Origin: Chloromonas sp. AAM2
Lineage: Eukaryota; Chlorophyta; Chlorophyceae; Chlamydomonadales; Chlamydomonadaceae
Direction of reading: 5' to 3'
DNA: 10,600 bases
NCBI GenBank assembly: GCA_004335635.1
Contig: QAXH01002135.1
Location: forward strand, 1-10,600
The notes under the pieces: generated by a model
Database searches by the model: none
Seen by the model: the letters and a program-made list of their open reading frames with translations, nothing else
What the model was told of the DNA's origin: nothing
Part shown: positions 1-9,100 of the stretch, in pieces
Layout: each line of letters begins with the position of its first letter
How positions within the stretch are numbered: position 1 is the first letter of the stretch
Position numbers and translations under genes: made by a program

Positions 1-25
1 CCTTGCCCCACCCTGCCCCCCTCAC

Positions 26-185
26 CTTGCTTGAGGAACTTGGAGTCCAAAAAGATGTCCTCGAATGCGCAGCGGGCCAGCAGCGCCTCCCCTGCGCCCT
101 GAGCGCTCTGGTCCGACTCGCTGAGCGGCGCGGCATTGGGGCCGTACGGGTCGACGGGCTCTGCGGGCTGTGTGCCGCCCAGCAT
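26..185 (-). CDS. Exon 25 (residues 1020-1073, continues), start of HDS2
   Basis: After a polar linker starting [10 protein letters not shown] it encodes [16 protein letters not shown], matching the GNOM 'I-D-x-I-F-x-(E)-S-K-F-L' segment at the start of HDS2. The acceptor is the pyrimidine-rich CCCCCGCAG. Donor GTGAGG at positions 25-20, phase 1; the next exon is outside the window. Confidence 0.9.
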
Positions 186-3100
186 CTGCGGGGGCAACAG
201 CAGCCGTCAGGGGTGGCAGTGTGTTTGGTGTGACACCGCTGGTGGAGAGCCAACAAAGGATTCATTCTAGGGCAAGCTTGATGATGCACATATTCAAGTT
301 TCAAAACAGGCGAGTTCAGAATGAGACCATGCACAACAGGAAGGAGGTGCGTGCATACGATGAATGCACTAGCGGAACCAGATACAGAATCCATTCTGGG
401 TCAAGCCTCGAGACGCATGTATGGGAATGTCAGGGCTGGCGATGGCAATCAGCACATGCAGGAGGTGAACCCATGCATTCATGACCAAGCAGTGTGTGAC
501 CGATGTGCCTGATCTCACCGATGCGAACGAGATAAAGAGCGACCGGTTGTTTGTGTTGGCTGCCCTGGCGGCGGCCAAGCGCCTCACCCGCAGCGCGCTG
601 CCCTCCCCGTCCCGCACGGCCAGACCGCCCTGCGCAGCACAACACATTACAACTGAGCCCGCTTTTGAAAATCACAGCAAGGCAACTGAAGTGGACAGGG
701 TAGCAGTCCCACCAGGGCTTCTTTCCCACAACAAGAGGCACATGCAGGCATCTGACACAGACGGCGTAACAAGCCCGAGCAGTGAGTGAGGTTTTCTGCA
801 CAAGCAGGCATGCACCCTGAACCCGTTGAGGAGAGGTTCATGTGACTAACCAGGCCGGAGCCCGTCCCTCACCTCCCCGTCCCCGTCCAATGCGCGTGTG
901 AAGGCGTCTGGCAGGATGCCCTGTCGGTAGAGCACCACCAGCAGCTCAAGGAACTGAACCCAACCCGAGGTCAGGCTGTCGCCGTGCCTACAGGGAAGAG
1001 GTGCAGGTGACATGACACACGTCAATACCGCACATTTCTAACCGGGATACCAGCCCTGCTGGCTACATCTGGATGTGCACAAGGCTGGAGTGATCCCCGA
1101 CAAGTACAGCTGGAAAAGTAACCAAACAGCAGCGACTCCCCAGTTGCACGTCCTTAGCGATTGACAAGAGGATTACCCGCTCGGCCATCAGCCAGTGAAG
1201 CAAGCGCGTCAAGACATGTGCCCTTACCTGTTTGCGATGGCTGCTATGGTGCGTGTGACCACCCGCATGCGGGCGTCCCGCCCAAACACGACGTCTGGCC
1301 GCTGGGACCCGCCGGAGCTGGCCACGCTTGCGTGTGCGGGTGTGATGTGCGTCAACTGGAGGGAGGCGATGCGGCCAACAGCAACACAAGCAGGGTGACT
1401 ACAGGTAGCTGACTGGCAGGGCGTGAATGAAGACTGTTTTGGAAAACGTATGGCACACAGCCATGAGTTGGAAAGCCATTAGTTGGAAAGCCTTCACAGC
1501 TGTGGCAGTGTGCTGCGGGGAATGCGCCAACGAAACGCAAATTAATATTATCTCTCTGACAAGCGCCACCACCTGTTCCAACCGCTCAATCAGTCGTCTG
1601 TCGTGCGCCTGCCTAACCTGTGTTCAAAAGGCAAAGCCCTGTAATAAACCGCCCCACACCCGCCCCTCCTCTGACCTGCATGGGTATCTTGGCCAGGCTC
1701 GACACGACCACATCCGCCACATCGTCCAGTTGGTGCGCGGCCGCCACCGTTGCCGCCAGCTGCAGGCCGTTGAGCGCTGCCTCCACCACTGCTTCGCTGC
1801 GCACATTGTCTATGATGGCGCACATGGCGCTCACAGCGGGCGACCACACCAGCTGGAACATGCGCGCATCGAACAGGTGGCGACCTGAAGCAACACATAC
1901 AAGGGTGGTGGTGGTGGTGATTGTGGATATGAGTTTGACCGGTGAGAAAGGCAGCACAGCACGCTGGGGGTTTGACAGAGCATGTTATGTGCCCCAGGCG
2001 CCTGCAAGAGCACGTCCCCTTTGGGGCAGAGAATGAAGGGCATCAGGACTGCACACAAGCGAGTTCATCAGAGCACGCACATGCCTTCAATCAAGCACCT
2101 GCAGAAGCACAGCACAGCTCCTTTCTAAAACAGCAGGTGGCCGTTCACACCAACCGCAGCATGCTTTTCACAGTTTCGAGCTCTGGGCATGCTAGCTGCC
2201 GAGCAGTGCCTGCCTGCCTGCCGAGCAGCTGTGTACTGCCCCGTGCCGTGCCTCACCGTTGTTTGCCTGCACCATGTGCCCCCTGGGCGTGCGGCTGAGC
2301 TGGTGCAGTTCCACCAGGCGCTGCTCGCTCACGTCCATGGAGGCGCTCTCAGTCATGCGCAGCTCGGTGCGGATGATTCCGTAAAAGATCTCGTTGAGAA
2401 AGTCCTGCAGCGTGGCAGGGGCGGCGGGCAGTAACGGGCTCAGGCTGGAATGCGGATGCTGACCTGGAAAAGTGTTCGCACAGAGCCGCGCCCAAAGCCT
2501 AAAATCACAACTCAAGTTTCAACCCTCACTCCGGCGGGGCATAGTTCCAGCAGCAGGTGCCAGCAGTGGGTCAACAAGGCTTGGCCGGAGTAGATTTGAC
2601 AACATGCCGGTGCACTAGCAAAACGGCTGTCACATACAAAGCAGGCTGCACTCACGACTGGGAAGTCTTGGTTGTCGTTCACGCCGCGTAGATTGCGTCG
2701 GAACGCTTCCAACTCCATCTTCTTCTTCACCTGCGAAGAGACGGGGCGACACGAGCAGGAGTGCGCACAGCTGGCAACACAGCCCCTTGCTTACGACCTG
2801 AGGGTGACCTTAATCAGACGCTGACCGAGTGACCAGCAGTCTGTGGCAGTGTTCAGCGCGGGGCGAGTCACTGACTGTGTGGCATCCGTTGGCGTCTCAC
2901 ACCTGGCTGTTGTGCCTGTCGGTGTTGAGCATGATGACAGAGTAGGCCAACACGTACGCCGCGTCAGCGTTGCGGAAGATGCCCTGCGGCATGAGGCGGA
3001 ATCGATCGAGGCTTGCGAAACGGATCAGCAACAACACACTTGTTAGTCAGACGGTTCAAGTACGGCCTTGTCATGCGAACGAGCCAACAGCCTGATGCAA

Positions 3101-6100
3101 ACGCCCTGAGAGAGGCTCGAGAGCCAAGTAAGCAACGACACAATGTTTGTCAGCAGCTTCAATACGCCTCAGGTGTGAGCGCCCGCACACCTCTCCCACC
3201 CACAGGGTAACAACACAAGCGATGCAATGGTCACCTCACCTGGTTAACTGCAAAGAAGTGCTTTCCAAAGCTGTTGATGATTCGGTCAATCTTCTGTGCC
3301 TCGCCTGCGGTGGCAATTAAAGGGACATGGTCTTGCCATACTGCCTGACCAGCACAACACTGGCTGGATTGAGACGCGCACGAGCAATGTACAGGACAAC
3401 AGAACCAGAGAGAGATAGGTGACACGAAGGAGGCTGTTGCATGTGACATGGCATGAAAAGCTGGGTTCCGCGCACCTGGCAGCCTGAATGATTCTAGGAA
3501 CATGCGGATGCCCGCATCAAACTTGAGGTCGGAGAAGTCAAAGCTAGCTGTGTAAGCGTCAAGCACCTGCGAAACCATAACACAGCAGCAGCACAGGTTA
3601 ACACAGCAGGCTACAGTTGACACACCAGCGAGAGGCTCAAATAACAGGTGTATGCCACACCTTGTGCGAATGCATGCCCCTCAAGCAGGTCGGAAGCATC
3701 GCACATCTGCCAGCGTTCAGAAGCAATGCTTGCCACTTGTGTGCCATCAGCACAGCCGCACACCCCGCCCTGCCCTGCCCACATCCACCCCTGACCACCC
3801 CAGCCCGCACGGACCTTGAGGTAGAAGGCATCCGGTTCCCCGAGCAACTCCCCGATGGCGGTCTTGTTGAGGCCCGGGCAGGAGTGCAGGAAGCGGCCCA
3901 TGCACTGAGCCAGCTCGTCCTCGCTGACAATGCTCCTGAATAACGTTCACAATGAGCACAACGTGGGGTGCGCATACCACTTGTACACACTCTTCCTGCC
4001 CACATACACGGGCACCACATGGGCAGGTACCACCTTGAGCACATGCCCCTGATGCTCAGGCCCAAATGAATCAAATCCAGTTTGTGTACATTCAGCGGAC
4101 GGTATGCTGTTCAAGCTCAGGCCCGCTGCCTCACCTGAGTACGTTTTCCTGCCTGTCGCCTGCCGCTGCCAGCGCCGCTATGGCTGCCGGTGATCCCTCC
4201 AGCAGGGGCATGAGCCGCAGCGCCTGCAGGTGCTGGAAACCCTTCTTGTGGTCCTTGTTGAAGTGGTCGATGGCAAGGGAGACCTGCACAAGTGGCAGGC
4301 ACAAGGGGGACGATGGTGCCAATGCTAACTGCCGGTCTAGCATACTGCCTGTGTGAGAGAAAGACAAGTGCATCCACGAGTGGAGGCATCTAGCTACAGC
4401 AGCCTGGCCGTTCCGTATCCATTCGGCAAAGAAGAAATGTAAGGCGAAACATCAGCAGCTGTCGGTCCTTTGCTGCCCAACTCCATGGCTCTGTGCCAAC
4501 AAAGACGTGGTGACAACACATTTCGCAGCCAGTTTTGGCTAACGGCACACATTCACAGAAGCGAATGCTCACCTTCTGCTTGAGATGTTTTTCATACGCA
4601 GCGCTGCGCAGTAGCAGCAGCTCTTCCTGCTCTGCCGCCGCCCTGTTCCTGTCCGCCTCCGACCGCTCCGCAGCCGCCAGCTCAGCCGCGTTCACCACCG
4701 CCCCTCCCGCCCCGGTAATGACGGGCGGATGTGTGCCTCCAGCGGCTGGCTGCGCCTTAGCCGGGCCCCCAGCCTGCGCCTTGGCGGACGGTGAAGCGTC
4801 GGGCAGCAGGGGTGAGAGGTCAGGGTGCTGACCAGATACCTGCAAACAACCCAGCAGTAGTCATCAGCGTGATAGATAGACATGTACCATGGTGCGGTGC
4901 ATAGATGAGCATGGATTCATCACTATCACATGAGGGGCAGCCGGCATGTCAGTGCAGCTGGCAGCAAGTACGTTGTTGTGTTTGCTGTGCGTGTGCATGT
5001 TGGAGCCACACCATGGGTGTCCAGATGTCCACGAAGCAGGGCAGCTCCAGCTCAGGGGGTGGCGGTTGCTGCATGGGAACCTTGCCCCTGGAAACATGCA
5101 CACAATGCACAGCATCAGACATTGCCCTCGGCTCGGCTTCCAGTGACCATGCACTTGAAGTGACTGCCTGCAAAAGCCCGTGGATTGATGATGCCAGTGC
5201 CGGAAGTGATGATGCTGGTCACAGACACGTGCAAACCCAGTGGCATGTGACAGATCCGCACGCTGCATGTTAAGTAGGAAGAGGATCTCCCAGCCAAGCC
5301 CCCCGCAGACATTGCTCCCCTGGTTTCATTGTGTGCAGCAGTGACTCACTCTGCGGCAATGGCCTGCAGTATGGCCGTGAGCGCGTCGAGGCTGACCAGG
5401 TGCAGCGGCCCCAGCGCGCCTTTGGCTGCCGGGTGCGCGGTGCGCGACAGCAACCCACACAGCTCCTCGTACAGGTTACTGCGCTCAAGCCTGAGCACAC
5501 CAACACACAACACAGGAATGCAAAGCACACATGAGCGAGCAGGACAAAAGGGGTATCAACTGGGCAGGGCAGAGCAGCTTGCGTGTGACCATAAAGATGT
5601 GACTCTTCACCTCATACAGAGACTAGTTGCATTTGAATTCACACGTGGGCCCCATGTCAGTTCTTAGATCAATAAGCATGCAAAGCCGCACTCTGAAGGC
5701 GCAGTGGATGCTACGCACTCTCACACCGCCCACCTGCAGTCGCAGTTGACAAATATGTCGTGCACAAATCCCGGTGTGCGCACGAGGTCCAGCAGCCCCT
5801 CCAGCGCCACCTCCTGCTGCTCAAGGCTGGCAATACCCTTGCCTGGACACAACACACCACACAGCACACAGGACCGTATGGGTGTAACGGCATGGCTGCA
5901 GACAGACACCTCATGGCAGTGATGGCGTGTAGGCATGCTTGAGCAAATGCACACACGTACCGCGTCACAAGCAAGATGCAGTTTCCCATGCCCGACACAC
6001 TGTCACACCTGGGCACATTAGGAGGGCATGACATGCAAGACAGGCAGACCTGCACACACACCACACCGCGTGAGCAGAGTCATGCACCCACCATCGGCGA

Positions 6101-9100
6101 GCTTGAGCAGCACCCTGGTGATGACCAGCTCCAGCTGCCCTATGCTGCACTGGCCCAGGCACGCGTAGAGGCACGACAGGATCTGGCACGCGCCGGTGAT
6201 GATGGACAGGGCAGGGAAGGCGACAACGGCCTGCGACACAGCAGGGCACGTGACGCTCCTAATGACACCTCCAAAGCAAACGCACTCCATTCCCCACTGA
6301 TTAAGAAAGCAATGATTGTTGGTTGTGGTTGTGCAACTTAGCTCCACCTCTTTCCATGTCCCAGTGTGGCAAGGCAAGCTGGCTGCACTAGCTCCAATAT
6401 TCTCAACAGCCTTCGTCTGCTCTGTTTGAATCATATCATGTGTGACGAATGAGCTCAGTTGCCTGTGCCACCGCTCTTGCAGACCTGCTGCATCCACCTC
6501 CCCTTCCAACGCCACCATGTAGGTCTCAGGTGAGTGACTATCATACACACCCACCTCGCACATGGCATGCAGCAGCTCCACATGCACCTGGGCCACAAGC
6601 ACATCATACTGCACCAGAGCAGGGCCGGCAGCGAGCAGGGCTGTGCAGCACAAGCACGCATGACAGGGTGCATTAACCACGTGAGCACAAGCATGCATGA
6701 CAGGATGCATTAACCACGTGAGCACAGACATGCATGACAGGATGCATTAACCAGGTGTGCACAAGCATAACAGGGTGCGCTAACCAGGTGAGCACAAGCA
6801 GGATGCAGATCATGTGTCACAGCATGTCATTGACTTGAGCCTTCATGCCTGTACGTTATGAAGCATGTGTCAGGCCCAGACCCGCACCCCAGAGCCAGCA
6901 AGCTGACCATCCATCATAACCTTGGCTAGCCGCACTATATTACGTGTCATTAAGCCTGTTGGAGATGCTCATCCCTGCATCGCACCTGTGTGGATCATTT
7001 CTAGGGCAAACACGACTGTCTCTTCTATCTGATCCCTGCTGAGCGCCTCGTCTTTCTTCTTGATGAGTTCAATCAGAAAGTCCAGGATCTCCATCGCGGC
7101 TTTGGCGCCATGTAAGCAAGGCACTGTGGCAATGCCTGCCGGTGTCAGGCTGGCGCCACCCCCACTGCCGGCCGCCAGCCCGTCCCCACCCAGCCAAGTG
7201 CCTGTGGCGGCAGCGGGGAGTGCGGCAGGGGCTGGCACGGGCTGCGACAGGAAGTGGCTGTGGCTGTGAGCTGCGTTGAGGGCGGAGGGCGGGGCGTAGC
7301 CGGCGCTGCTGGCGTCAGCGGGCTGTGTGGCTGCAGCAGCGGCACCGGCTTCTGCCATGAAACGCAGCCGTTGAAAAAGCGTCCGCACCATGGTGCCGCA
7401 CACCTGCAGTGCAAGATCAAGCCAATCGTGAGCCCATGGCTAGGTTTTAGGGATAGAATTGCAGTCATTCTACTGCAAGACTTTCCAACCAGCCGGCATG
7501 CATACATGCCCCTTCTTGCCTGTCGACTGTAGTAACCCATAATCTCTCCGTACTCCTTTGGCTTTGTGACAGGGTCGCCAAGCATGAAGGCAGCCTGCAG
7601 CATCCAGGCAACAGGCACAACAGGGGGATGGATCCCTTGTGACCGGGAACCGCTGCACACCGCAACGCAGGTGAGAGCTGTGCCCAGTGCTCTGCTCCGT
7701 CATTTGCACTGGCATTGAACTGCTCGCTCGCCCTCTCTCTCTGAACCTTGCCAGCATCCTCATGACAGACTGCATTAGGCTGTCCAGTGCCAGTAGCGGG
7801 CTATTCACTGACGAGCGGCTGGTTATTCCGTGTTGGCCGATCAGCATCCCCCTCCGGTGCTCTTGAGCATGATAGTGGAGCACCGGTCTGCATTCGCACC
7901 TGGAACGCCTTGCAGTAGGTTTCATCTGACAGCAGCACACTGGCCTTGCACTCCACTGACAACGCTAGCACCTGAGGCATGTAGCAGCATGGGCATGTCA
8001 GTTCCTCGACGCGCACATCAACAGTGCTCATGAACGCGTCCTGGGGCCGCCTCTCTGCCTGAGACAAACCGCCTGATTGTCTGTAATGTCAGCTGGGTAG
8101 CGTTCTGAGCATCATGGCAGATGATGTTGTGAAGCAGCTGAGCATGCTGCGTGTGCTTGTCCTTCACCTGCACGATGTTGAGCAGCACCACCTCGTCCTG
8201 TGCATTGTTGGTGCTCTCAAACTTGCCCTGCGTGGTGTCCTCAACTAGCTGGTTGATGGCTGCCTCCGCGTTCACAGTGTCGGGCACTGCAGGGGCACAT
8301 GGGCAAGGTGGTGATGGTCACACCGTTGCATGCGTGCGCATGCTGTTCATGACACAGCACATGCATGGGCAGTCCAAGACAGCGGACATGCAAAAACCCA
8401 TACCACCACCCCCTCTTGTCACATCAAGGCATACATAACATGCAGCACATCATGCGTTTGTGGCCCCTCCTCAGCACGCTGATCCAGCTTGCAGAGTCAA
8501 AATGCATGTACGTACATATCAGGTCTGACGCCAGGATGCGCTGCAACGCCACTGCCACTGTGCCTGTGATGGGTCCGCTGACATCTGAGGCCTTCAGCAG
8601 GGACAGAAAGGGAGTCAGGTACACCATGGGATCCACCTGGCCCCAATCTGCATGCCAACGGTCAACATCAGCCAACTCGATAAGCTATCTCAGTTTGTGC
8701 TTGTGCTGGCACGGCCCCATCAATCATCAGCATCAGCCTTGGACACAGCAAGGCCGTGAATCAACGCCGCAGGCAGGCTGGTTGTAACAGAGTCTAGGTC
8801 TCCCATCATGGCAGCTACCCATGAGTGTCTGAGCACGATGACAGCAGTGCATGACCTGTCTGAGGACATTAGCATCTGCCAGTAGCCCAAGGCATACTGT
8901 CTCAGCTTCACACAACTTATCGCCATTGTAGCTGCATTGGACACTGTTAGCTGACCTGAATGCCCATAGATCTCCCGTTTCAGCGCTCGGAAAGCATCAT
9001 CATATTTGTTGGGCTCGTTACGGTCCTCCTCCTGCAGTTCATGGTTATTCACAAGAAGTCGTCTCGTGTCAGCCTAGGGTCTCAATCCATTCTCGAGCTG

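Noticed and set aside
1..25. G-rich run on the minus strand as a G-quadruplex
   Set aside because: Only three separate G tracts of three or more are clear; it is simply the start of a GC-rich intron.
1427..2036. Overlapping plus-strand open frames
   Set aside because: They run through intron 21, exon 21 and intron 20 of the minus-strand gene and show no family similarity.
2050..2080. CTGATGA followed by CTGA in intron 20, resembling C/D snoRNA boxes
   Set aside because: Spacing is wrong, there is no terminal stem, and the C box is imperfect.
3047..3062. ggttcaag-type word resembling a tRNA B box
   Set aside because: No A box or cloverleaf can be built around it.
4535..4831. Long plus-strand open frame opposite exon 13
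   Set aside because: It is the antisense shadow of the Ala-rich linker; the minus strand is conserved with GNOM/GBF1.
6400..6545. Possible extra exon within intron 8
   Set aside because: GNOM and GBF1 run directly from exon 8 to exon 9 with no residues between; kept only as a retention hypothesis.
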